From positions 1-32,839 of the forward strand of contig DVHJ01000049.1 in assembly GCA_018712145.1 (NCBI GenBank): a stretch of 32,839 nt of DNA, read 5' to 3'. Below the pieces are notes generated by a model, which was not told where the DNA came from, searched no databases, and was given only the letters and a program-made list of their open reading frames with translations. Positions 23,383 through 30,588 of the stretch are shown piece after piece (position 1 is the stretch's first letter; each line of letters opens with the position of its first letter). The position numbers were made by a program, and so were the translations under genes. The stretch comes from Candidatus Faecousia faecigallinarum. GTDB taxonomy: Bacteria > Bacillota > Clostridia > Oscillospirales > Oscillospiraceae.

Positions 23383-24441
23383 ATGCATTCTGATGCCATT
23401 GCCGCCCTGGCCCAGCGGCTGCCGGACTGGTACCGCCAAGCCGGCCGGGATCTGCCTTGGCGGAAAACCGGCGACCCCTATGCCATCTGGGTCTCGGAGA
23501 TCATGCTGCAGCAGACCCGGGTGGAGGCGGTGCGGGGCTACTACCACCGGTTCCTGGAGGCTCTGCCCACGGTGCAGGCCCTGGCTGAAGCGCCGGACGA
23601 CCGGCTGCGGAAGCTCTGGGAAGGGCTGGGGTATTACACCCGGGTGATGAACATGAAAAAGGCGGCCAACGTGATGGTAACCCGGTACGGCGGCCGCTTT
23701 CCCCAAACCTATCCGGAAGTGCTGGCCCTGCCCGGCGTGGGGGAATACACCGCCGGGGCGGTATGCTCCATTGCCTTCGGCCTGCCCACCCCGGCGGTGG
23801 ACGGCAACGTGCTGCGGGTGCTGTCCCGGCTCCTGGCCGATCCCCGGCCGGTGGATCTGCCCCAGGTGAAGGCGGAGGCCCGGCAGGCCTTGGCTGCCGT
23901 CTACCCGGCGGGCCAGTGCGCCGTCTTTACCCAGGCCCTCATGGAGCTGGGGGCCACGGTGTGCCTGCCCAGAGGCGCGCCGAAATGCAGCCAGTGCCCC
24001 ATGGCGGATTTGTGCCAGGCCAGGGAAGCAGAACAATGGCGGTCTCTGCCTGCCCGGCTGCCGAAAAAGCCCCGGCGGCAGGCGGAGATCACCGTATTTC
24101 TCCTGTGCTGCCAGGGGAAAATCGCTTTGGAGCGCCGGCCCCAGCGGGGACTGCTGGCAGGGTTGTGGCAATTCCCCAACGTGCCCGGCTGGCTCACCGA
24201 GCAGGCGGCCTTGGCACAGGCCGCTGCCTGGCAGGCCGGGCCGGTGGAGCTCACCCGCCGGGCGGACCGGGTTCATGTGTTTACCCACGTCCAGTGGCAG
24301 ATGCGGTGCTACCGGATCCGGTGCCAGGCCATGCCTCCGGGATTCACCTGGCTCACCCCGGCCCAGGTGGAGGCGGAGGCCGCCTTGCCCACCGCTTTCC
24401 GCCAGTTTTGGGATTTGATTGACAATTTCCAGGATTTGTGA
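23383..24441 (+). CDS. mutY: A/G-specific adenine glycosylase
   Basis: The 352-residue base-excision repair enzyme removes adenine mispaired with 8-oxoguanine. The catalytic Glu is in SEIMLQQTRVEAV (Glu39). The helix-hairpin-helix LPGVGEYTAGAV is followed by the catalytic Asp140 in PAVDGNVLRV. An iron-sulfur cluster motif CLPRGAPKCSQCPMADLC follows, spaced CX7CX2CX5C, one residue longer in the first gap than in E. coli MutY. The C-terminal NUDIX-like domain that reads 8-oxoG is present (ALERRPQRGLLAGLWQFPNV, HVFTHVQWQMR). GAAAGAGGAAAA gives the ribosome site. It lies 44 bases after the alarmone synthetase, probably in the same transcript. Confidence 0.93.
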   Translation: MHSDAIAALAQRLPDWYRQAGRDLPWRKTGDPYAIWVSEIMLQQTRVEAVRGYYHRFLEALPTVQALAEAPDDRLRKLWEGLGYYTRVMNMKKAANVMVTRYGGRFPQTYPEVLALPGVGEYTAGAVCSIAFGLPTPAVDGNVLRVLSRLLADPRPVDLPQVKAEARQALAAVYPAGQCAVFTQALMELGATVCLPRGAPKCSQCPMADLCQAREAEQWRSLPARLPKKPRRQAEITVFLLCCQGKIALERRPQRGLLAGLWQFPNVPGWLTEQAALAQAAAWQAGPVELTRRADRVHVFTHVQWQMRCYRIRCQAMPPGFTWLTPAQVEAEAALPTAFRQFWDLIDNFQDL

Positions 24442-24447
24442 GACAAT
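24419..24447 (+). promoter_or_regulatory. Promoter of aspS inside the end of mutY
   Basis: TTGACA (24419-24424), 17-nt spacer, GACAAT (24442-24447). The -35 lies within the last codons of mutY, giving aspS its own start. The short leader holds a small hairpin GGCTC/GAGCC near 24463. Confidence 0.7.
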
Positions 24448-24502
24448 GTAGGCCGTTAGTTGGCTCACCGGAGCCATGTTATGTTGAGGAGGAAGTCATC
24501 CC

Positions 24503-26272
24503 ATGTTTCAATCCAGAACCCACACCTGCGGCGAGCTGCGCCTGTCCGACGTTGGCAAAACCGTCACCCTGGCCGGTTGGCTGGAAAATGTCCGGGAAGT
24601 CGGTGCAAACTTTGCTTTTCTGGTCCTGCGGGACTTTTACGGCACTACCCAGGTGGTGGTGGAGACGGCAGAGATGATGCAGGCAGTCAAGGGGATCAAT
24701 AAAGAATCCACCATCTCGGTTACCGGCGTTGTGCGGGAGCGCACCAGCAAGAACCCCAAGCTCCCCACCGGCGAAATTGAGATTGCCCCTACCGCCATCA
24801 CCCTGCTGGGCAAGTGCAGCCACAACGCCCTGCCCTTTGAAATTCAAAAATCCCGGGAAGCCGATGAAAATACCCGGCTGAAATACCGCTACCTGGACCT
24901 GCGGAATCCGGCGGTGAAGAAAAATATTATCCTGCGGTGCAACGTGGTGGCTGCCATCCGCCAGGCCATGACCCAGCGGGGCTTTTTGGAGATCACCACC
25001 CCCATCCTCACCAGTTCCAGCCCGGAGGGGGCCAGAGACTATCTGGTGCCCGCCCGGAACCACCCGGGGAAGTTTTACGCCCTGCCTCAGGCTCCCCAGC
25101 AGTTTAAGCAGCTGTTGATGACCGCCGGCTTTGACCGGTACTTCCAGATTGCCCCCTGCTTCCGGGATGAGGACGCCCGGGCCGACCGCACCCCCGGCGA
25201 ATTTTACCAGCTGGATATGGAGATGGCCTTTGCTTCTCAGGACGATGTGCTGTCCACTCTGGAAGATGTGCTGGCCCCCATTTTCCGGCAATTCGGCAAG
25301 TATAGCCGGGTCTCTCCTGCCCCCTTCCGGCGGATTCCCTATCAGGAGGCCATGGAGCGCTACGGTACGGACAAGCCGGATCTGCGGATTGACCTGGAAA
25401 TTCAGGACGTGACCCAGACGGTGGCCGGCTGCGGCTTTGGTCCCTTTGACCAGGCGGTGGTGAAGGCGGTGGCGGTGGACGGTTTCACCCAGGCCAGAAA
25501 GTGGATTGACAAGCTCCTGGCGGAGGTGGAAATGCTCACCGGCAACAAAGCCTGCTGGGTGCGGGTGGATCAGGACGGGAACTTTACCGGAGGCATCGCC
25601 AAGTTTTTGGGCGGCTGCCAGGCGGCCCTGACCCAGCAGCTGAACCTGAAGCCCGGCAGCTTTGTGTGCATGGCCGCCGGGAAGCGGTCTGCCGCCCAGA
25701 AAACCGCCGGCGTTATCCGCCGCCTGCTGGGCACCCGGCTCCCCGGCCACTTTGACGAGGATCAGTACGCCCTGTGCTGGATTGTAGACTTCCCTATGTA
25801 CGAAATCGGGGAGGAATCCGGGAAGCTGGAGTTTTGCCACAATCCCTTCTCCATGCCCCAGGGGGGGCTGGCCGCCTTGGAAGCGGCAGCAACCGACCAG
25901 GATAAAGCCCTGAGCCTCCGGGCTTACCAGTACGATTTGGTGTGCAACGGCTATGAAACCGCCTCCGGCGCGGTGCGGAACCACGACCCGGAGATTATGG
26001 TCAAGGCCTTCCAAATGGTGGGGTTGGGGGAAGAAGATGTAAAGGCCAAGTTTCCTGCCATGTACAACGCCTTTACCTACGGTGCGCCTCCCCATGCCGG
26101 CGCTGCCCCGGGCATTGACCGGATTGTCATGCTCCTGAGCGGGGAGGAATCCATTCGGGAGGTCATTACCTTCCCCATGAACAAAAACGCCCAGGATCTG
26201 ATGATGGACGCCCCCAGCGTGGTGGAGCAAAAGCAGCTGGACGACGTACACATCCGCATCTGCATGGAATAA
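24503..26272 (+). CDS. aspS: Aspartyl-tRNA synthetase
   Basis: The 589-residue class II synthetase charges tRNA-Asp. The N-terminal OB-fold anticodon domain (THTCGELRLSDVGKTVTLAG) is followed by the catalytic domain. It shows motif 2 FRDEDARADR and the flipping-loop region, a bacterial GAD insertion (about residues 290-420, VDGFTQARKWIDKLLAEVEM), and motif 3 GAAPGIDRIVMLL. After motif 2 the text is TPGEFYQLDMEMAF rather than QPEFTQIDIEMSF, the form I associate with a different bacterial subgroup. Whether it also charges tRNA-Asn cannot be decided here. AGGAGGAAG precedes the ATG. A strong terminator follows, so aspS is a unit with its own promoter. Confidence 0.95.
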   Translation: MFQSRTHTCGELRLSDVGKTVTLAGWLENVREVGANFAFLVLRDFYGTTQVVVETAEMMQAVKGINKESTISVTGVVRERTSKNPKLPTGEIEIAPTAITLLGKCSHNALPFEIQKSREADENTRLKYRYLDLRNPAVKKNIILRCNVVAAIRQAMTQRGFLEITTPILTSSSPEGARDYLVPARNHPGKFYALPQAPQQFKQLLMTAGFDRYFQIAPCFRDEDARADRTPGEFYQLDMEMAFASQDDVLSTLEDVLAPIFRQFGKYSRVSPAPFRRIPYQEAMERYGTDKPDLRIDLEIQDVTQTVAGCGFGPFDQAVVKAVAVDGFTQARKWIDKLLAEVEMLTGNKACWVRVDQDGNFTGGIAKFLGGCQAALTQQLNLKPGSFVCMAAGKRSAAQKTAGVIRRLLGTRLPGHFDEDQYALCWIVDFPMYEIGEESGKLEFCHNPFSMPQGGLAALEAAATDQDKALSLRAYQYDLVCNGYETASGAVRNHDPEIMVKAFQMVGLGEEDVKAKFPAMYNAFTYGAPPHAGAAPGIDRIVMLLSGEESIREVITFPMNKNAQDLMMDAPSVVEQKQLDDVHIRICME

Positions 26273-26279
26273 CCTGCCT

Positions 26280-26317
26280 GTCCCGAAGTCCCGGCCCGGA
26301 CTTCGGGACAATTTTTT
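26280..26317 (+). terminator. Terminator of aspS
   Basis: TCCCGAAGTCC (26281-26291) pairs with GGACTTCGGGA (26298-26308), followed by CAATTTTTT. Confidence 0.9.
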
Positions 26318-26376
26318 GCCGAACAGAAAATCCCTTTTCGATTACAGCCAATTGCCCCACTTTTTCCGATTTGCCC

Positions 26377-26423
26377 ATAAAATACGCCGGGAAACAGGAG
26401 CCTTTTCCTGTGTTTCCCGGCGT
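26377..26423 (-). terminator. Terminator of the dnaD-dnaI pair
   Basis: ACGCCGGGAAACA (26384-26396) pairs with TGTTTCCCGGCGT across a short variable loop; on the minus strand it is followed by ATTTTATGG. Confidence 0.8.
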
Positions 26424-26452
26424 GTTTTGACCTGGTTGGGTGTTGAGCAGCC

Positions 26453-27439
26453 TTATGCTTCCCGCTGGCGGCGTAGGCGTACATCCTCCCCCACGAAGGC
26501 CACCAGGCGGTAGCTGCCCAGCAGCCGGGAGGCGATAGCCGGCCCATACCGGCCGCTGAAGTCCACCGCCTGGAGGTTGGAAGACACCACGGTGGGTATC
26601 CCCTCCAGGAGGCGGTCATTGAGCACGCCATATAGAGCCGACTGCACAAAGGGGGTGACCATCTCCGCCCCCAAGTCGTCTACCACCAGCAGGTCGCAGG
26701 CGGTGTACTTTTCCGCTGCCTGGCGGGCTTCCTCGCTGCCGGAGAACTTGGCCTGCTCCATCTGGGCAAACATATGCCCTGCGGGGACATAGACCACGCT
26801 GTAGCCCTTGGCCGCTACCGCCTGGGCAATGCACACCGACAAAAATGTCTTGCCCAGGCCAGGATTGCCGTTGAGCAGCAGGTTCCCCGACTGGCGGGAA
26901 AAGTGTTGAGCATACCGGCGGCAGGTCTGCAACGTTGCTGCCATCACCGCCCGGGGGCTTGCCCCTAGGTTGGGGTCAAATTGATCTGCATAGTAATCCA
27001 GGCGAAAATCCCCAAAGTTTTGCTGGGCCGTGCCGGTGAGCTGGGTCAGGGCCTGCTGCTGCTCCTGGCGGCACAGCTCCGCCAGGCAGTGGCACATGCT
27101 GGCGCCTACGTAGCCGGTGCCGCCGCAGTCTGGACAAATGGGGGTATCATCCAGATAGTCCGGGGGAAAATTTCGGGCCACCAGCGCCTGGCGCTCCTGC
27201 TGCAGCCCTTGGTTTTCCTGGCGGATTCGCTGAAATTCTTCCTGGGGATTCTCGCCCTTTTCCAAAACCGTTTGGGCGGCCCGTACCATGGTCAGCCGCA
27301 GTGCCCGGTCAATTTCCGCCAGGCGGGGCACTTGGCGGTAGGCTTGCTGCAGCCGCTGGGCAATCTCCGCCTCCCGCTGGGCCTTGGCCTCGGCCAACCT
27401 GGCTCTGGCCCGGCGCAGCACTTCTCCCGTGTAGGCCAT
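26453..27439 (-). CDS. DnaI/DnaC-like helicase loader ATPase
   Basis: The 328-residue protein is an AAA+ ATPase of the DnaC/DnaI type, which loads the replicative helicase at origins and restart sites. An N-terminal coiled region rich in Arg, Glu and Gln (about 1-100) is followed by a zinc-binding motif CPDCGGTGYVGASMCHC (about 101-118). The ATPase core has Walker A NGNPGLGKTFLS, Walker B LLVVDDLGAE, and sensor residues SSNLQAVDFSGRYGPAIASR. The zinc cluster plus AAA+ layout is that of DnaI. It directly follows the dnaD-like gene with 3 bases between them, the standard clostridial helicase-loading pair, and is transcribed toward a terminator convergent with aspS. Confidence 0.92.
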   Translation of the reverse strand: MAYTGEVLRRARARLAEAKAQREAEIAQRLQQAYRQVPRLAEIDRALRLTMVRAAQTVLEKGENPQEEFQRIRQENQGLQQERQALVARNFPPDYLDDTPICPDCGGTGYVGASMCHCLAELCRQEQQQALTQLTGTAQQNFGDFRLDYYADQFDPNLGASPRAVMAATLQTCRRYAQHFSRQSGNLLLNGNPGLGKTFLSVCIAQAVAAKGYSVVYVPAGHMFAQMEQAKFSGSEEARQAAEKYTACDLLVVDDLGAEMVTPFVQSALYGVLNDRLLEGIPTVVSSNLQAVDFSGRYGPAIASRLLGSYRLVAFVGEDVRLRRQREA

Positions 27440-27442
27440 GGC

Positions 27443-28360
27443 TTATTCCTCCTCCTGGCTTTCCCGCATCATCCGGGCAATGGCGTTGCGCTCAAATTCC
27501 CCCAGGGCTGCCGAACCCGCCTGCACCCGCTGGGTCTGGGCTTGTGCCGTGCGGGCAGGCCCCTTGTCCCCGGTGCGCACCGCCTGACCGGTGTGCAGAT
27601 TTTGCTGGTGCCAGCTGGTGAGGATGCGGTTCATGTAGGCCCATTTCATCCCGCCGGTGGCTAGGCAAGTCTTTTCATAGGCAATTTGCAGGGCCTCGTC
27701 GTCAAAGTCCATGTCCAGCCAACTCTGGGCATATTTTTCCTCTGCCGGGGTAAGATTCCGTCCGGAAATTTGCAGCAGCCGCATGAGGCTGGCCATTCTG
27801 GTGTACCGGGCGTTCTGGGCCTGCATGTAGGCTGCTGCCTCCTCCAGGGTGTTGATGCCCTGCTCCGCCCACTGGAAGGCCTCCTTTTCAATGGTGCGCA
27901 GGGAGGGGTTCCGGCTGGAGCCCCGGCGGTGTGCCCGCTCTTTGCAGTAGCTGACCAGCACGCCCACTACCTCCGCCGGCAGGCCCAGATAGTTCCGGAA
28001 GGACAGGAGAATTTTCAACTCTTCCGTGGTGAGGATCCGGCCCAGTACCCGCTGTACTTCTCCCACCAGCAGGCGGAACTCCTGGCTGCTGTCCATGGCC
28101 TGGAGCACGTCGGTTTCGGTGTACTGAGGCGGCGCATTGGCGGGGCGGGGCAGCTGGGTTTCCTCCGGCCACAGGCCCAGCTGCCGCAGGGCTGCCGCCG
28201 CACAGGAGTAGCGGGCACCGCTCATCCCCAGGGCTGTCCCGGCGCTTTTGGGATCATTGCCGCATTTAATGTATAGATGCAGCAAGGCAGCGTCTCCACT
28301 GGCGGAAGCCAGCAACTTATGCACTTCGGTTTGGGATAACGACAGCTCCTTGGTGTTCAT
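27443..28360 (-). CDS. DnaD-domain replication protein
   Basis: The 305-residue protein belongs to the DnaB/DnaD family that remodels DNA during initiation and restart. An N-terminal winged-helix-like part (about 1-70, DAALLHLYIKCGN, ALGMSGARYSCAAAALRQLG) is followed by two DnaB_2/DnaD-type domains. The first is about 85-150 (EFRLLVGEVQRVLGRILTTE, ILLSFRNYLGLPAEVVGVLV) and the second about 195-260, ending GGMKWAYMNRILTSWHQ. This last motif is the family's YxxxIxxxW-like signature. It is the first gene of the pair with the DnaI-like loader and has a promoter at 28441-28469. Confidence 0.88.
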   Translation of the reverse strand: MNTKELSLSQTEVHKLLASASGDAALLHLYIKCGNDPKSAGTALGMSGARYSCAAAALRQLGLWPEETQLPRPANAPPQYTETDVLQAMDSSQEFRLLVGEVQRVLGRILTTEELKILLSFRNYLGLPAEVVGVLVSYCKERAHRRGSSRNPSLRTIEKEAFQWAEQGINTLEEAAAYMQAQNARYTRMASLMRLLQISGRNLTPAEEKYAQSWLDMDFDDEALQIAYEKTCLATGGMKWAYMNRILTSWHQQNLHTGQAVRTGDKGPARTAQAQTQRVQAGSAALGEFERNAIARMMRESQEEE

Positions 28361-28440
28361 GGCGGCCCTCCGAATGCGCCGGGCAAAAAACCGCCCATCC
28401 CCAGGGAGATGGCGGTGAAAGCCGGCGCAGCTTTTTGCCC

Positions 28441-28469
28441 ATTATACCACAGAAAAAAACCGGTTACAA
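28441..28469 (-). promoter_or_regulatory. Promoter of the dnaD-dnaI pair
   Basis: On the minus strand, TTGTAA (28469-28464), 17-nt spacer, TATAAT (28446-28441). Confidence 0.75.
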
Positions 28470-28586
28470 GGCGGCGTTCTCTGAAGAAATGACAAATTTC
28501 CCGCCGGAATTTTGTCAACCGCCGGTATGTTGTGGGCGCCGCCTCCGGCAGGCACAAGAATAATCCGGCCGGCCGGCGGCTGCCGT

Positions 28587-28691
28587 TCGGGCAAATTCGC
28601 AGCCCCTTTCGTATTCGCCCAAAGTACAGCTCTCCGCTATGCCCTGCTGCAGGGTTACGGATTGCCGCGTCGCTTCGCTCTTCGCAATGAC
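28587..28691. repeat. Diverged copy of the MITE-like repeat
   Basis: An imperfect 11-bp hairpin (GGGCAAATTCG with CGTATTCGCCC) is followed by TCTCCGC, ACGGATTGCC and the terminal TCGCAATGAC (28682-28691), in the same order as in the element at 181-371. The short palindrome in front of the right end differs (CGTCGCTTCGCTC instead of the CCAGTG palindrome). A left GTCATTGCGA end is not visible. The rest of the gap 28470-28790 holds nothing I recognise. Confidence 0.5.
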
Positions 28692-28790
28692 AGGGGAGGG
28701 CGGGGAAGCGGATTTCCCCGCCGCCTCATGCACCTGGTCACCCGCCGTTGCATATCCCACAGACCGGCGGGAAAAAATCCGTTTCCTCAG

Positions 28791-28819
28791 TTGACAAACC
28801 GGGTAATCCGTGCTAGAAT
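28791..28819 (+). promoter_or_regulatory. Promoter of the tRNA-Ser pair
   Basis: TTGACA (28791-28796), 17-nt spacer, TAGAAT (28814-28819), 17 nt before the first tRNA. Confidence 0.85.
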
Positions 28820-28836
28820 AGCGAAGTCTCTGGTAT

Positions 28837-28925
28837 GGAGAGATGTCCGAGCGGTTTAAGGAGCTGGTCTTGAAAACCAGTGACTCAGCAATGAGCCGTG
28901 GGTTCGAATCCCACTCTCTCCGCCA
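28837..28925 (+). tRNA. tRNA-Ser (anticodon TGA), CCA encoded
   Basis: Acceptor GGAGAGA pairs with TCTCTCC, followed by G and CCA. The anticodon stem CTGGT/ACCAG encloses CTTGAAA with TGA. A long variable arm, typical of tRNA-Ser, and an intact GGTTCGAATCC T-arm are present. Confidence 0.95.
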
Positions 28926-28961
28926 CATTTTTCCGGCAATTACACCGGCCAAGGCAGATTT

Positions 28962-29053
28962 GGAGTGATACCCAAGAGGCCGAAGGGGCTCCCCTGCTAA
29001 GGGAGTAGGTGTCTAAACAACACGCGAGGGTTCAAATCCCTCTCACTCCGCCA
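28962..29053 (+). tRNA. tRNA-Ser (anticodon GCT), CCA encoded
   Basis: Acceptor GGAGTGA pairs with TCACTCC, followed by G and CCA. The anticodon stem CTCCC/GGGAG encloses CTGCTAA with GCT. A long variable arm is present. It lies 36 nt after tRNA-Ser(TGA) in the same transcript. Confidence 0.95.
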
Positions 29054-29054
29054 C

Positions 29055-29108
29055 GAAAAAAGGCTGTCTCAACATGATTCCCCGAAATCATGAGAGGCAG
29101 CCTTTTTT
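29055..29108 (+). terminator. Terminator of the tRNA-Ser pair
   Basis: A long stem, AAGGCTGTCTC plus CATGATT pairing with AATCATG plus GAGGCAGCCTT, flanked by A-run and T-run (CCTTTTTT), so it could act in both directions. Confidence 0.85.
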
Positions 29109-29475
29109 AGAGTCCGGCTGTGGAAAAACTGGTCATATGCGTTCAAAAACAGCGCACTAACGCTGAGGGACAGGATCTGCCGCTCAAAAGTGCGCTGTAT
29201 TTTTGAGCTTCCGCTTTGGCAAGACATCCCTTTTTGCCCCGCCCGGCAGAGCCCCGGCAGTACGCCCTTAGCGCACCGCAGCACAGAAATGATCAGCAAC
29301 TACTCCCGGCAATGCGTAGAAGCTGCGGAGTTGGCCGAAGTTGCGCCAGGTATTTCTGGGGAGAAAACCCGGCAGTTCTTTGGAAACGTGTGGGATTTGT
29401 GGAGGAATCTGGCCGGCGCCGGCGGCAGAAAAGGCGGCCGTGTGCCGAAATTCATGGATTTTTTCAGAATCAGGG
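29109..29475. other. Gene-free stretch with one long hairpin
   Basis: I see no convincing gene in this gap. It contains an inverted repeat, CAAAAACAGCGCACT (29144-29158) with AGTGCGCTGTATTTTTG (29189-29205), differing by one bulged base. The right arm runs into TTTTTG on the plus strand and the left arm, read on the minus strand, into TTTTTG too. A 76-codon minus-strand frame (29299-29069) runs through this hairpin and the tRNA terminator and is unlikely to be real. Confidence 0.4.
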
Positions 29476-29504
29476 TGGAAAAATGGAAAAGAGTATGGTA
29501 TACT
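29476..29504 (+). promoter_or_regulatory. Probable promoter of the nucleotidyltransferase gene
   Basis: TGGAAA (29476-29481), 17-nt spacer, TATACT (29499-29504). Confidence 0.55.
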
Positions 29505-29556
29505 GGGATATCATTTTTGGGCGTTCAACGCCCGGATAGGTAGGGGATTACCACAG

Positions 29557-30498
29557 ATGAAAACAGCGCTGGTGATTTTGGCTGCCGGTATCGGCGCCCG
29601 GTACGGCGGCGGCATTAAACAGTTGGAGCCGGTTGGCCCCAACGGGGAGATCATTATGGACTACTCCATTCATGATGCCATTGCCGCCGGTTTTTCCAAA
29701 GTTGTGTTTATTATCCGCAAAAGCATTGCAGAGGATTTCCAAGCCGTCATCGGCAACCGGATTGAGGAGACCTGCCGCCGCCTGGGGGTGGAGGTGGCCT
29801 ATGCTTACCAGGAGCTGGAGGATATGCCCGATGGCATGACCCCGCCCCCGGAACGGAAAAAGCCCTGGGGCACCGGCCAGGCCCTGCTGGCCTGCCGGGA
29901 TGTGCTCCACGAGCCCTTTGCCGTGATCAATGCCGACGATTACTATGGCAAGGAGGCGTTTGGCCGCCTTTATGCCTTTTTGCAGCGGTATGACCCGTCT
30001 CACCCGCTGCGGTTTTGCATGGCGGGATTCATCCTCCGCAATACCTTGAGCCAGAACGGCGGCGTTACCCGGGGAATCTGCCATGTAGATCACGCCGGTT
30101 TTTTGGAACGAGTAACGGAGACCAAGCACGTGGTGCCCTATGGCCCGGGGGCGGCGGCGGTGCCGCCAGATGGACAGGCGGTGGAGCTGGACCCGGATTG
30201 CTTTGTGTCCATGAATATGTGGGGCATGACTCCGGAATTTTTGGGAGAACTGGACCGGGGGTTCCGGGCGTTTCTTCAAGATCCGGCGGTAGCTCGGGAG
30301 ACAGGAGAATTTCTCATCCCCATTTTTGTAGACCAGTTGCTCCAGACCGGGCGAATTTCTGTTCAGGTGCTGCCCACGGCGGATAAATGGTTCGGCGTGA
30401 CTTATCGGGCGGATATGCCCCAGGTGAAAGCCGCTTTTGCAGCCCTGCACCAGGCAGGCGTTTACCGCCAGAGTTTATTTGGAGACCTGTTGGATTAA
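29557..30498 (+). CDS. Sugar-phosphate nucleotidyltransferase-like protein
   Basis: The 313-residue protein has the fold of NTP-sugar transferases. The N-terminal nucleotide-binding motif ILAAGIGARYGGGIKQLEPV (about 7-26) carries the Gly-rich loop with Arg and Lys, and AVINADDYYGKEAF (about 124-137) holds the metal-binding Asp pair. MNMWGMTPEFL and KWFGVTYRADMPQV follow. It resembles a group of stand-alone nucleotidyltransferases in Clostridia whose sugar is not assigned; the start MKTALVILAAG is typical. The ribosome site AGGTAGGGG is a little far (about 10 nt). A hairpin GGCCCTGC/GCAGGGCC (30507-30539) without a T-run lies between it and the ABC gene, so readthrough is possible. Confidence 0.8.
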   Translation: MKTALVILAAGIGARYGGGIKQLEPVGPNGEIIMDYSIHDAIAAGFSKVVFIIRKSIAEDFQAVIGNRIEETCRRLGVEVAYAYQELEDMPDGMTPPPERKKPWGTGQALLACRDVLHEPFAVINADDYYGKEAFGRLYAFLQRYDPSHPLRFCMAGFILRNTLSQNGGVTRGICHVDHAGFLERVTETKHVVPYGPGAAAVPPDGQAVELDPDCFVSMNMWGMTPEFLGELDRGFRAFLQDPAVARETGEFLIPIFVDQLLQTGRISVQVLPTADKWFGVTYRADMPQVKAAFAALHQAGVYRQSLFGDLLD

Positions 30499-30588
30499 GC
30501 CGTTGGCCCTGCTCCGCAGCAAAACGCCGGGGCAGGGCCGATTGAACAGTGAGGGATGGCCGCCCACCGGCCAATTTAGGAGGTAAGC

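Noticed and set aside
24479..26311. A 610-codon open frame on the minus strand opposite aspS
   Set aside because: It mirrors the aspS codons in a GC-rich gene, has a low-complexity His/Gly/Val-rich product and no family match, while aspS is unmistakable.
29069..29299. A 76-codon minus-strand frame after the tRNA-Ser pair
   Set aside because: It overlaps the tRNA terminator and a long hairpin, and its product has no recognisable features.
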